Under the pieces are notes generated by a model that was not told where the DNA came from, did no database searches, and was given only the letters and a program-made list of their open reading frames with translations. This document shows, piece after piece, positions 51,871 to 63,039 of a stretch of 64,000 nucleotides of DNA (position 1 is its first letter; each line of letters starts with the position of its first letter). Both the position numbers and the translations under genes were made by a program. Origin of the DNA: Epiperipatus broadwayi (lineage: Eukaryota > Onychophora > Udeonychophora > Euonychophora > Peripatidae); contig JAQFVV010006199.1 of NCBI GenBank assembly GCA_028023455.1, positions 990,001 through 1,054,000 of the forward strand, written 5' to 3'.

Positions 51871-52061
51871 ATATATATAAACTTCATGTTGCTGTTAAAA
51901 TTATGAACAAAATTTAAGTTTAAAAGGATTAATAAATTTTTATAAATAAAAATTAAATGTGTATTACAAATGCACAGATAAATGTATATGGTATAATTAA
52001 TTATATAATTATTTTGTGTTAAATTCAAAATATTTTCTAAAATTTAAAAAGATAATGATTA

Positions 52062-53176
52062 TTATTTTTATAAAGCACAGTTAATATTGAAATAATTGAG
52101 AGAGTGCAAATCTCTCAAGCGCTTACGACTACAACCAGCCAATCAAATCTTAAGCACTGGGACAGAGAATTTAATAAGAAAAGATCGGTTCCACTCTCTT
52201 CTTTACTTGTCTTAATATATATCCAAGCCAGTCCAAAGTACTTATATTTGAAAGCGTGAATCTTAAATATCATCACACTTAATTCACTGAGTTCAAATTA
52301 TAAACATATAGTGTGAAATCTTTCGATTTACTATGCAGTAGTTTTTCGATGTTATAAATTTGCAGCAATATATGTAAATAATATTATTTTTATAAAGCGC
52401 AGTCGATATTGAAATAATTGAGAGAGTGCAAATCTCTCAAGCGCTTATGACTACAACCAGCCAATCAAATCTTAAGCACTGGGACGGAGAATTTAATAAG
52501 AAAAGAGTGGTTCCACTCTCTTCTTTACTTGTCTTAATATATATCCAAGCCAGTCCAAAGTACTTATATTTGAAAGCGTGAATCTTAAATATCATCACAC
52601 TTAATTCACTGAGTTCAAATTATAAACATACAGTGTGAAATCTTTCGACTCAGTGAATTAAGTGTGATGATATTTAAGATTCATGCTTTCAAATATAAGT
52701 ACTTTGGACTGTCTTGGATATATATTAAGACAAGTAAAGAAGAGAGTGGAACCACTCTTTTCTTATTAAATTTTCTGTCCCAGTGCTTAAGATTTGATTG
52801 GCTGGTTGTAGTCATAAGCGCTTGAGAGATTTGCTCTCTCTCAATTATTTCAATATCGACTGCGCTTTATAAAAATAATATTATTTACATATATTGCTGC
52901 AAATTTATAACATCGAAAAACTACTGCGTAGTAAATAGAAAGATTTCACGCTGTATGTTTATAATTTGAACTCAGTGAATTAAGTGTGATGATATTTAAG
53001 ATGCATGCTTTCAAATTTAAGTACTTTGGACTGGCTTGGATATATATTAAGACAAGTAACGAAGAGAGTGGAACTGCTCTTTTCTTATTAAATTCTCTGC
53101 CCCAGTGCTTAAGATTTGATTGGCTGGTTGTAGTCATAAGCACTTGAGAGATTTGCACTCTCTCAATTATTTCAAA
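52062..53176. repeat. 1.1-kb compound palindrome: two tandem units and two inverted units
   Basis: Units A (from 52062) and B (from 52384) are direct repeats with a 322-bp period. At about 52648 the sequence turns, and units C (52648-52969) and D (52970-53176) are reverse complements of B and A. The turn leaves a loop of about 35 bp containing AAACATACAGTGTGAAATC. Each unit holds GAGAGTGCAAATCTCTC (itself partly palindromic), CCAGCCAATCAAATC, AGAGTGGTTCCACTC (one copy altered), TTAATATATATCCAAG and CATCACACTTAATTCACTGAG. Units differ by only a few percent. The 70-codon minus frame at 52946-53158 is incidental. Confidence 0.93.
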
Positions 53177-56100
53177 GATAATTATTCTAAATTTAACTTA
53201 AAAGTAGTTTAAAAGGAAAAGTGTTTTTCTTTTAACAATAAAAAAAGTGGAAATAGCAATCTAGGAAAAGTAATTAAAATGCTTGTAAACAGATTACTAG
53301 ATTAAATTTTAAGAGGAGTGATTAAAATTGTTTAATTAAAAAGGCTGTTATTCTTGCTCAAAAATAAGAGCTTGGAAGTAAACTCAGCCCTCAGAGAAAA
53401 TAACGGAGTTATCTATACCCAATAGAGCAAAAGATCCAAATGACAAGAGGTCGATCCAAATTTTACAGATAACTCCACATCATATAAATAATGCTTCTGT
53501 TATTCTATCTTGATCCTGCCTGAAAATATTATTTTGCCAGTATTATTATTCTGCTTTAATTAATTCTTATTTTATAGTTCCAGAAAGTCTACTATGCAAT
53601 AGTAGAGAAGCTGAGATCTGTTTTGCTTTGTCAAGCTGGCAGAGCAAAAGCTGAAAACCCATCTCTGAGTCACATCAAAGAAGCCATCAACAACAGAAGA
53701 AACCATCTGCATGTGTGACAGCTATATATCTGCCTTAGAAAAGGAAAAGTCTGATGTTCAGTGCTACAGGAAGAACCAGCCACCAAAACAAGACCTAATT
53801 AATATCTAGCATCCAAAATGAATGTGAAATGGTGATTTAAATCTTTATCCACCATAGCTATAGTTTTAAGAATTAACTCCACAAATACTTAAAGACCGAA
53901 TGTGAACTTGTGAAAGAATAAGTATAAACTTTAAACTAATCTTAATTAATTATTGTCTCATATCTAGTGGAGTATGTTAATGATTAGTTATGGAATTAAT
54001 CTGTTTGCAAGCAGGTATGACAAAAGATTGGTGTTTGTTCTATTTAAATATCATGCCACAATTTAGTTGCCACTAATGGTAATAAATTAGTGTATAAAAT
54101 GCAATTAACCTATAATCGCAATCTCTTGACATGCTATTAAAAGGTGTGTATTAATTAAATTATTTTCATTTTTATTTAAGAAAATAATATATTAAAGCAT
54201 TATATTTATTAAATTATGAATGGAAGGCAATTGTGCTGCATAGACAAACTAGAATAGGGTTCTATTAAATAGATGTAAGTTTTAGCTAACTAGTCTTGTA
54301 TTTGAATTATTATTGATAAGAAATTACCACTGGTATCTCTCAGTTTGGGTTATGAATTCTCATTCTTATGTAAGAATATTTGATGATTGTAATGCCATTT
54401 GTGACTCCTGATCCCTTACAGTTATTATCTTATTTAAAACAATGATGTGTGGTAGATGATCAATTCCTACTATATGCCATTCATTTTACTTTCATACATA
54501 TAAAATAATGTATATTTGATTGTTAGTTACTGTATGCTATATACATAGTAGACGGTTAATTCTTAGCATAGGTATACAATTATCACATGTTTTTGCTCTT
54601 ATATAGATACTATTGTACTACAGATGCAATTTCTGTATTTTACCATTAATTTATTACTTATTGTATATATAATAACCTATAATTGATCATAACAATCAAG
54701 TTTGTACCACTTAGCATTAGATCAGTGCTGATGATAAATGAGAGCAGATAGATGTCTGCACAGTAGATTGGAATCTATTCAGACACATAAAATTAATAGT
54801 TTCTAATAGGAATTATTTTAAAATATTGAATGGTTATACCACTGTATATTATATTAGGTGCATAATTAAAGTTAAATTTATTTAATAAAATTTGGAAAGG
54901 TTTATTTACCTTAAGTTAATTTATAAATTAATTAACTAAAGTCACACCAGTGTATGTTTTGTATTCTATATACATGATTAAATAGTGTTGCCTCATTATT
55001 TTTGGCTTTAGTAATCTTTATTGGCAATCAACAACTTAGGTAATTAGTTAAGAGTCTCTTGCTTTTTCCCTGACCTTAGGGTGCTGCAAAAAAAAAAGTT
55101 GACATCAGAATGTGGAATTTACATGTGGATTGTCCTTGGGTGATTTGCATGTGGCTTGTGAAATTCTGACAATTACAATATATATATCAGTAGTTTATAT
55201 TAAAAAAGAAATGTGACTAAATACTTACACAGACATTTTTTTTTACTTTTATAAACTCACACAAAGTTGGATTTACATAAACAATATCCAGCATATATAA
55301 AGTAAAAGTAATTTTGTAATATGATATTTAAGTTGTTAACACAATTCTTATTAGTCTCATACAATGCATCATTTGACATACATAAAAAGTCACGGACCAA
55401 ATAAATTACACAAATTAGTGAGTCTTTTATATATGTGTAAAACTATAAGCATACATAGAGTAGCATTTGTTTATATACGATTGTTATAGAAAAATTACAC
55501 TGTGTCTGTTTAATTAGAGGATTTTTTTTATTGACATTATTATTGCAAATCAAATTCAAAATATATTTTCTTATTGTGAATTAGTGGATGCTTCTTACTA
55601 ATGGATAAATCCATGTAATCTTTCAAGATATTATAAAACCATTTTTGAAGATTTGATAGTTTATCTTTGAAATCCATAATAAGTAGTACAAAATCTTAAT
55701 ATGAAGATATTAAAAAAACTCACCTTTTCACTTGAATGTGAATTTAAATTATTATATTTGTACAATACCGGAGGCTTCAAATAATTTAATATTTGTATCT
55801 GTATGTAAGCATGTTATTTTCTCTGTCAAGGATAAGTTGAAGCAGCTATGCAAGAAAATTCTGTGAGTTAGAAACACTGTTTTCTCATCAACCAGCGATA
55901 TGTAAATTATTTTGAAATACTGGACTTCTCTGCTCAAGATAACGGCTCGCCCACTTCGTGTATACATATATATATATAAAGATATTAAAACCATTTAAAA
56001 CGTTTTTCAAATAGGTCAAATGTGTTTTATTTTCTAAAATAATTATATTTTTAGATTTTTAAAATATATATATACAAAAGTGATATGCATCATTTACTAA

Positions 56101-56973
56101 CCAAGAAAAGCCAATCTTAACCTTATAAATGAGAAAGCGTTATAACTAAGCTTACATGTATATAAAAATTAGCTGTGAATATATATTATATAGAAGGAGA
56201 AATGAAGTTTAGCAACTTGAAGCCATTAAGATTACAATCACTATTTTAACTATTATCTATATATCATTTTTTTTATTTGGATAGGGGAGTCTACTTTTTT
56301 TAAAATTAATAAACTCTACTTATCATACTGTCTCCAATAACTTACATAATATATTTTCTGTCAGTTTAAGGAAATGAGATTTGTATTGTTGAAAACTGTA
56401 CCAAGTCACACTTTTGGTCATAAATCAAGAGTAAAAGTTTAAAGATCAGCTTTGCAGTTATAAATTGTTTTCCAGGGTTTGTCAATCCAATGACTATTTT
56501 TAGACTAAAATGGTCCCTCACATATTGTTCTTCAGAGAATGTTATCTTCATTAAGTGTCAGGATTTTATCAGCTGTCAGTCATTCATTTCTTTATAGCAT
56601 TCCTGGTGATTTCCTTTAAGTTAGACAGTTGTTTTTTTCCCCTATTATTTTTATTAGTATTAGTTCCTCCATTTCTGCATCTAAAGACGGTAAGTTGTCA
56701 GATTTATCTTTTCATTGATTTATCTTATCTTGAAAAATTCGTTTTGTGTTTGATTTAGTTTTAATTTTTATTACACTTTGAATTTGTAAACAGTTAATTG
56801 AATCTGTTATCTAACAATGTTTATTATATTTTTATTTTCTATTAGCTTTGCTATGAAATATTAAACTGCAAAACATTTCGTGATATAGGAGAAGGCTTTA
56901 ATAAACATAAATGATTGTGATTATAATATTCGTAGTTTAACTCATTTATAAAATTAGTTTAATTTATATATAT
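53177..56973. other. AT-rich DNA with a GC-richer patch, no proven gene
   Basis: Mostly featureless. A less AT-rich patch at 53370-53830 includes a possible terminal exon (53580-53721), given as a finding. The short frames at 55752-55994, 56366-56551 and 56555-56758 lack motifs. Confidence 0.5.
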
Positions 56974-56982
56974 TGCTTAATT

Positions 56983-57093
56983 TTTTTTCCTTATATGTCA
57001 TAGCATCGGCCGGGACGCGAACCCACAACCGTCTGCAACCAACTACTTGCTTGCAAGGCGGCTGCGATGACCTCTCGGCTAACAACGCTTGAC
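56983..57093 (-). mobile_element. tRNA-headed SINE copy 4
   Basis: Minus-strand element with leader GTCAA, an 86-nt tRNA-like body (57003-57088) with A box TAGCCGAGAGG, anticodon-loop-like CTTGCAA and B box GGTTCGCGTCC, trailer TATGACATAT and an A-rich tail. Acceptor arms starting GCGTTG and ending CGATGC pair with wobble. A 9-bp duplication TGCTTAATT flanks it (56974-56982, 57094-57102). It shares its body with copy 3 and its leader and trailer with all copies. Like them it has C after TTCG in the T loop, where A58 is normal in tRNAs. Confidence 0.9.
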
Positions 57094-57102
57094 TGCTTAA
57101 TT

Positions 57103-57305
57103 ATTTTGACTGAATATTGCTTATCGATGTAAAATATAAATTATATTAAGAGGGTGATAATCAATGATTGAAGCCCATTTTTTAGTTTATTTTACTTAAC
57201 TTTCTGTCAGAAAACTTGACATACATGCATTAGTAAACATGTATTGACGTACACGCATTAGCAAACGTGTATTCTAATTCTTAATATAAAAAGCATTAAA
57301 ATAGA
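57103..57305. other. AT-rich spacer
   Basis: A short imperfect direct repeat (ACATGCATTAGTAAACATGTATT, then a similar ACGCATTAGCAAACGTGTATT) occurs near 57222-57272. Nothing else is visible. Confidence 0.5.
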
Positions 57306-57313
57306 ATGTAGTC

Positions 57314-58092
57314 CAGGGTGGCCAAACTTTTTTGATTATCGACTTCCTAAAAATCTTCGAAACCTCTTATCGATCCCCACAAAATTTATTTTTTGTAATT
57401 TATTTATATGTTGCAATTTTACATTTATTAATATAAGTAATAACATTTGGGATCAGAGTGATTTGTGGTCAACATGGGTAGGTTGATAAGGTCAGCACTA
57501 AGGTGGGCTTTGTGCATTACATCATCAGATTTTCAATAAAATGGATGGCTGAAGAGGTGCGGGGTAGAGTGGTTTGAAGCCTGTCCAGTAAAGTATGAAG
57601 ATTGGCTATCTTAATATAAGCTGAGCTTTGATTGTATATATGTGACGAGTTGATAATCTGGACCAACTGACGAGTGCTGGCTTAGCATGAAATACGCATA
57701 TTGGATTTATCTTTTTGACATGTATGTGATTCAAGTGTATCAGCAGTATGAGATAGCATGGATGATTGAGGGTCATGTGAAATTCTGAATTCAAACACTA
57801 TATATATTACATATATAAGTGCAGGTATGAAAAAGCCTGTACTGTAGAAAAAATAATTATTTTAATAATTTTTCTGACTGACACTCAGTGAGGCAGATGG
57901 GCTTAATGATTCTTCGCAAGATTAACAATATTTGGTTCAAAATTAGTAAGTTTTAGTCTTAAATTCATTGAAACAATATTTAAAAATATTATATATATAT
58001 AATTATATTTGTGATTTTTTATCAATTTTTCCATCGACCCTAATAATGTTATATCGACCCAGGGTCAATATTGACCAGTTTGGCAACTCCTG
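57314..58092. mobile_element. Non-autonomous hAT element with perfect 8-bp duplication
   Basis: The left end is CAGGGTGGCCAAACTTTTTT; the right end read inward is CAGGAGTTGCCAAACTGGTC. These are imperfect hAT inverted termini sharing CAGG--T-GCCAAACT. The 8-bp flanks ATGTAGTC (57306-57313 and 58093-58100) are identical. The 779-bp body has no transposase and contains a nested family A copy (57445-57840), so the original element was about 0.38 kb. Termini resemble but do not equal those of the hAT at 28.2 kb, so it probably belongs to a related subfamily. Confidence 0.88.
57445..57840. repeat. Family A copy nested inside the small hAT element
   Basis: Reverse-orientation family A: GATCAGAGTGATTTGTGGTC, GATTTTCAATAAAATGGATGG, TTGAAGCCTGTCCAGTAAAG, ACGAGTGCTGGCTTAGCATG and a closing GAATTCAAACACTATA edge near 57790. 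Being inside an element with intact ends, this copy inserted after that hAT element, or was captured by it before it moved. Confidence 0.8.
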
Positions 58093-58100
58093 ATGTAGTC

Positions 58101-58777
58101 TTTTATTCAGAAAGTCATATGAAGTTAGAATAACAAAATAGTGAACTGAGCACAATAGTTCCATTCGATTCATGGAACTGATTTTTTTTTTTTTACTGCC
58201 TCAGATTATACATGATAATCACATGAATGGCATTATGTCTACTTATTTAATTTTTAATAAGTTATGTAAGAATAATTTATTACTTTCTCATGTGCAATTT
58301 TCCATTACATAAATTATTATTATTGTTACTACTACTACTTACTACTACTACTGTTATTACTACCACTATTACTACTATTACTGTATAGCTTATAATGTTT
58401 ACAATGTATATACTCTTAGATTCTCTCTCTCAAACTAGTAAATCTTAACATATGGGCATAAAATAGATGCTACAAAAAATATTAAACCTTTAAATCACAT
58501 TGAAGTCCAAAAAGAAGACAAATATATGAAATGTATTACATAAAGCACAACTGAAATAATTGTATGAATATTAACAACTGGTCATTTAAAAATGAATGGA
58601 AAATTATTTAAGATAATATTTATAAAATTGTGCAATGAATGTATTATTTATTTAGTATATTGTTAGGTTATGTAGTCAATTTTTTGAAGTTGTATTGGAT
58701 CTCTATATGAAGGTGTTCTATTTTATTGATGTTTTATTTTGTTATTTTTGTTATTTTACTTTCATTCACCAACCAAG
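58101..58777. other. AT-rich spacer with a trinucleotide-rich tract
   Basis: An imperfect (TTA/TAC)n tract at 58313-58384. No gene is visible before the RTE element. Confidence 0.6.
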
Positions 58778-58845
58778 GCAGCGGTTGGTGGTCGAAGGTG
58801 GAGGGTGCTAAGAATCCCCTGATTGCAGACCCAGGCTGCCATTTG

Positions 58846-60289
58846 ATGATGACTTTTTATTTAGATACTTACAACTGCAGATCTCTTTCAGGTGAAGGAA
58901 GATTGCAAGAATTAGAAGAACTGTCTTATATTAAATGGGACATTATTGGACTTTGTGAAGTTAGAAGAAAAGGAGAAGAAACATTTGATTTAAAAAGTGG
59001 ACATATACTCTATTATAAAGGCACACATATTGGAAATACAAGTGGAGTAGGATTCATTATAAATAAAAAGTGGAAGAACAATATTGTGGAGATTGATGGT
59101 GTATTGGACAGAGTGGCAAGATTAGTTATACAACTTAATAGCAGATACCAAATGCAGATAATTCAGGTTTATGCCCCAACAAGTTCTCATAGTGATGAAG
59201 TAGTAGAAGATTTTTATATGGATGTACAAAAGGCTTTTGATCAGAGTAAACAACATTTTAAAATTGTTATGGGAGACTTTAATGCTAGAATTGGTAGACA
59301 AATGAAAGATGAAATTGCTGTAGGTAATTTTGGTTATGGTAATAGAAATAAGAGAGGACATAGACTTGTGGAGTTTGCAGAAAAAGAAAAACTTTATATT
59401 ATGAATTCATTTTTTGAGAAAAATATTAAAAGGAAATGGACATGGAAGCATCCAAATGAAGGTACAGCAGAATTGGATTATATTTTGACTAACAGAAAAT
59501 ACATATTTCAAGATTGTAATGTTCTTAATAAATTTAACACAGGAAGTGATCATCGATTAGTAAGATGTAAGTTACGTGTTAATGTAAAACTAGAGAGACA
59601 AAAATTATTAAGAAAAACAATATTTACAGTTGATATTCCTAATCTTCAGAAACATTCTAATGAATTTAAATTAGAACTTACAAATAGGTTTCAAGTGTTA
59701 GGAGATTTTGAACATGATTCAGATTTGAATAAAATTAATATGAAAATAGCTGATACACTTTTAAAAACTGCAACAAACATAGCTGGTAGAAAAAAGCAGC
59801 AATTGACTAATAAAATTTCTACTGAGACTAGAGAATTTATGAAGAAAAGAAGGAATATGAAGATATACAAAAATGATGTATTAAAAAGAATTGAATATCT
59901 CGAATTTTGTAAAATGGTACGGAAAAGAGTTGAAAATGATATAAGAAAGTATAACTGTGAAATAGCAAGGAAAGCTGTAGAAGAAAATAAAAGTCTCAAA
60001 AATGTTAAACAACATTTTGGTATTGGTAGGAAATTTATATCTGCAATAAGAAAAAAAAATGGAATTATTACTAAAAAGAGAGATGACATCATGAAATTGG
60101 TAGAAGATTTTTATCAAGAATTATATAGTAATAAAGAACAAGTACCTCCTATATCTATTACATCTTCCGAATTGCCCAGAATTTTAAATGAAGAAGTGAG
60201 ACATGCAATTAAGTGTATGAAGAAAGGAAAGGCTCCAGGAAGTGATGGAATTATAATTGATATATTAAAAGAAGCAGGTGAAGAAATAG
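58846..60289 (+). pseudogene. RTE ORF part 1: AP endonuclease and start of reverse transcriptase
   Basis: I prefer the start at 58846 (MMTFYLDTYNCRSLSG), where family similarity begins; the open frame extends to 58726, but the extra 40 residues look like untranslated sequence read by chance. Counting from 58726, endonuclease residues are all present: N50 in TYNCRS, E78 in GLCEVRR, YAPT at 149-152, GDFNA at 183-187, LDYIL at 250-254 and SDHR at 274-277. After a basic linker the RT entry KKGKAPGSDGIIIDIL follows and is cut at AGEEI by the insertion. The family's closest annotated relatives are craniofacial development protein 2-like proteins. The open frame reads a few bases into the insertion, then stops. 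Confidence 0.95.
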
Positions 60290-62390
60290 TGTGACAGACA
60301 GATGATGTATGTTGATTTAACCCAGTTCGAATACTAGGCAAAAGTACCTCGAGGCCACCCATATGCGAGATATTAAACCAAGAATACTATGACCTCTGCC
60401 CTATTCGTCTAGTCTCGAAGCTATCATGAACCGAACAACACTATCTGAGACACGCATAGATATTTTCTTCCCGAGCCACGAGCTTAGCATCAGCGGGAGA
60501 CATGGACAGAACCACCTACGGAGCTAAATAGTTAAATGTGCAAAAATACTTAGAAATATGTGTTTTGCGTGCCTGGATCATTTAAAAGTAAAACAAAGCA
60601 TTGAAAGATAACTAGCAAACTCAAGCTTTTTAGTTAAATAAATATCTTTAATAAATGACATTTGAAATATTATTAATAATTTAATGGCCTTCGCTATTCC
60701 CCGAAATTAATGAATAACTAATGAGACAATGAAAACCAGATTAATATGCTTGCGGTCTAAATCTTTCCTTCTCAATTTTATTAAACATTGTCAACTCGGA
60801 TCTGCTCGATAAAGTGCAATAATAAAAATCTTTCGCAAAGCAGTTTCTAATTGCTTTGTGTTAAAACAGAGTTTAAAATGATTTAAGATGTATATCGCTA
60901 AATCTGACATATGTAAGAAGCTAATGGTGGACAAAAGAAGCGTTATCGAGGAGATCAAGTTGGCAAACAAAAAAAGGAAACTTACTCGTACTAAATCTTA
61001 CAAGTATGAATAAAACTGGAAAGGGATTTTTATATGAACAATTAACTAATAAACCTAACCGCAATAGAATTAAAATATTTACACATGGGAGTAATGAAGA
61101 ATAGCGAAGGAAAAAGGGTTAAATATCTAGATAGATGATCACATATACATATATCTAACTAGTCTAATAAAAATAGTTACATTATAAATATCATTAAGCA
61201 CACATTTCATAAATATTCAAGGAAGCAATTATAAAAAGTATGGACAAAAAAAAGGGTAGCATAATAAATAGTTCATGAGGAGAGATATGATTACCGTCCT
61301 TATTCCTTGGTCATGTTCCATCGACGGGCGTAGCTTGATCCGTCTGATGAGATGTGTTTGTCCGGACAAGGAAAGTGGAAATCGGTAGCATGGTTTCACA
61401 AAAAGTCCTCCAGACACGGCACAGAGTTCAGATGACGATTGAGTAAATACTATGGCATTTTTCTGGTATTGAGGAACCCTCGGCGGTAGACAAAGTTATT
61501 TATTTGCCTAGCCAAGCATGGTAGACTCCATCGAATTCATATAATAAAATCACAACAGGCAACAGCAAAATTTCTAAAGTTCTCCACGGAGCAATCTGAC
61601 AGCCCGCAAGAATACTCTGAATGAATAATCTTTTCCAAAAGGAAAATCTGAATGACTGATCTTTTTCCAAAAGGAAACTCTGATTGACTTTTTCCAAAAG
61701 GAAACTCTGATTGAACTTTTTCCAAAAGGAAACTCTGATTGCCTAATCTTTTGTTCTCCCTTTTATTTATACCCTCTCTGTCAGCTACCTTCTATTGTTT
61801 GTATGATCTGAGATCTTGATAAGCCTCCCCATGCTCCTTTGTTTCAAAGTAACACCTTCTAAAAATAACTTTTACTTTTTTACTCTAAATTTCTTTCTTT
61901 AAACTTTGGGATTTTATTAATTAAAAAAAAAAAAGAAAGAGAAGGCCATCTTTAATTTGACTTGAATGGGCTTAACTAATTAAAAATATACATTCTTTTA
62001 GAAAATGTTGGTGGGCTTATCTCAAAATCAAATCATACTAAATATTTGAACAAGATTTAAAAGTAAAATACATTCTTATTTCTTTTAATAAAATAAGCAT
62101 TTTATTTCAGCAGAATTTTGCATTAACTCATATATATATGCTTGACGTATATATATGTTTGACTAAACGGTTTTCACAAGTAATATTTTTAACAGCAATT
62201 TAATGTTACAATGGAATTTATTTAAAAGAAAATATTTACAAGCAAATACAAATTTAATAAACGTAATTAATTTTAGCTGTAATGCAAAACCCTGCTGATA
62301 TTGGACTATAAACTTAATTTAGGTTTACAATATTAATCAAGTTTATAGGAAGATGTGAAGCATGGATTGGACTTCAGATCCATTGCTTCA
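60290..62390. mobile_element. LTR-like insertion (possible solo LTR), TG...CA with 4-bp duplication
   Basis: The segment starts TGTGACAGACAG and ends ATTGCTTCA, i.e. the TG...CA ends of LTRs, and is flanked by ATAG at 60286-60289 and 62391-62394. Removing it and one ATAG rejoins the RT frame (AGEEI with ETILAKLY), and the truncated copy at 6.2-6.8 kb is uninterrupted there, which proves it is an insertion. At 2,101 bp it has no coding sequence, no second LTR and is more mixed in base content. A solo LTR is the simplest reading. TATA-like TTTTATTTATACC lies at 61760. The superfamily is undetermined. Confidence 0.75.
61614..61741. repeat. Short tandem repeats inside the LTR-like insertion
   Basis: Four copies of a 27-33 bp unit centred on TTTTCCAAAAGGAAA and joined by CTCTGATTGA-type spacers. 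The core is a palindrome (TTTCC...GGAAA). Tandem motifs of this type are common in LTR regulatory regions, but no function is shown here. Confidence 0.9.
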
Positions 62391-63039
62391 ATAGAAACAA
62401 TTTTAGCAAAGTTATATACCAAATGTCTAAATGATAAAGATGTACCAGAAGATTGGAAGAATGCAGTAATAATATTAATATTTAAAAAAGGTGATAAAGA
62501 AGATATTAGAAATTACAGACCTATGAGCCTTTTATCAGTTTTATATAAAATTTTTACCAAGATAATTACAACTCGTCTACAGAGAACTTTGGATTTCCAC
62601 CAACCAAGAGAACAAGCTGGATTTAAAAGTGGTTTTAGTACAATAGATCATATCCAGGTATTGAGAGAAGTCATAGAAAGGACAAACAAATATGAGTTGT
62701 CATTATGTTTTGGATTTGTAGATTATGAAAAGGCATTCGATTCTATACACATTTCTTCAGTGATTAAAGCATTGGATCATCAAGGTATAGATCCAGGATA
62801 TTGTCATATTTTAAAGAATATTTATAAAAATGCAACAGCAACAATTAGATTACATAATGATACTGGAAAAATCAACATTGGGAAAGGTGTAAGACAAGGT
62901 GACTCCATATCTCCAAAACTCTTTACAGCAGTGCTGCAAGAAGTATTTTGTGGATTAAAATGGGAAACTAAAGGAGTGAAAGTAAATGGAGAGTATTTAA
63001 GTCATTTAGATTTCGCAGATGATGTAGTTGTTTTTTGCA
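62391..63039 (+). pseudogene. RTE ORF part 2: reverse transcriptase fingers and palm
   Basis: It resumes the frame with ETILAKLYTKCLNDKDVPED and runs through NAVIILIFKKGDKEDIRNYR, PMSLLSVLYKIFTKI, QPREQAGFKSGFS, FVDYEKAFDS (catalytic aspartate), GVRQGDSISPKLF and HLDFADD (catalytic pair, codons at 63012-63023). The open frame formally begins at an ATG inside the insertion (62355), which is not the real start. Immediately after FADDVVVF a run of six T (63031-63036) has one T too many compared with the conserved frame, causing a stop at 63042-63044. Catalytic residues are intact. Confidence 0.95.

Noticed and set aside
52946-53158. 70-codon minus-strand frame in the 52-53 kb palindrome
   Set aside because: The other three units carry the same sequence with frame breaks, so the frame is not conserved among the copies.
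58726-58845. Hydrophobic N-terminus resembling a signal peptide on the endonuclease reading frame
   Set aside because: Similarity to RTE proteins starts at the ATG pair at 58846/58849. The upstream part crosses the AT-rich flank and the GC-richer leader and is most simply read-through of non-coding sequence.
59122-60362. Four antisense reading frames under the RTE coding region
   Set aside because: They are shadows of the endonuclease/RT frame on the opposite strand and show no motifs.
61614-61741. Regularly spaced short repeats that could suggest a CRISPR array
   Set aside because: The spacers are nearly identical and only 12-18 bp, and the setting is an LTR-like insertion in a eukaryotic genome.
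60290-62390. Complete LTR retrotransposon with two short LTRs inside the 2.1-kb insertion
   Set aside because: No second copy of the TGTGACAG start or the ATTGCTTCA end was found internally, and no gag, protease or polymerase frame is present.
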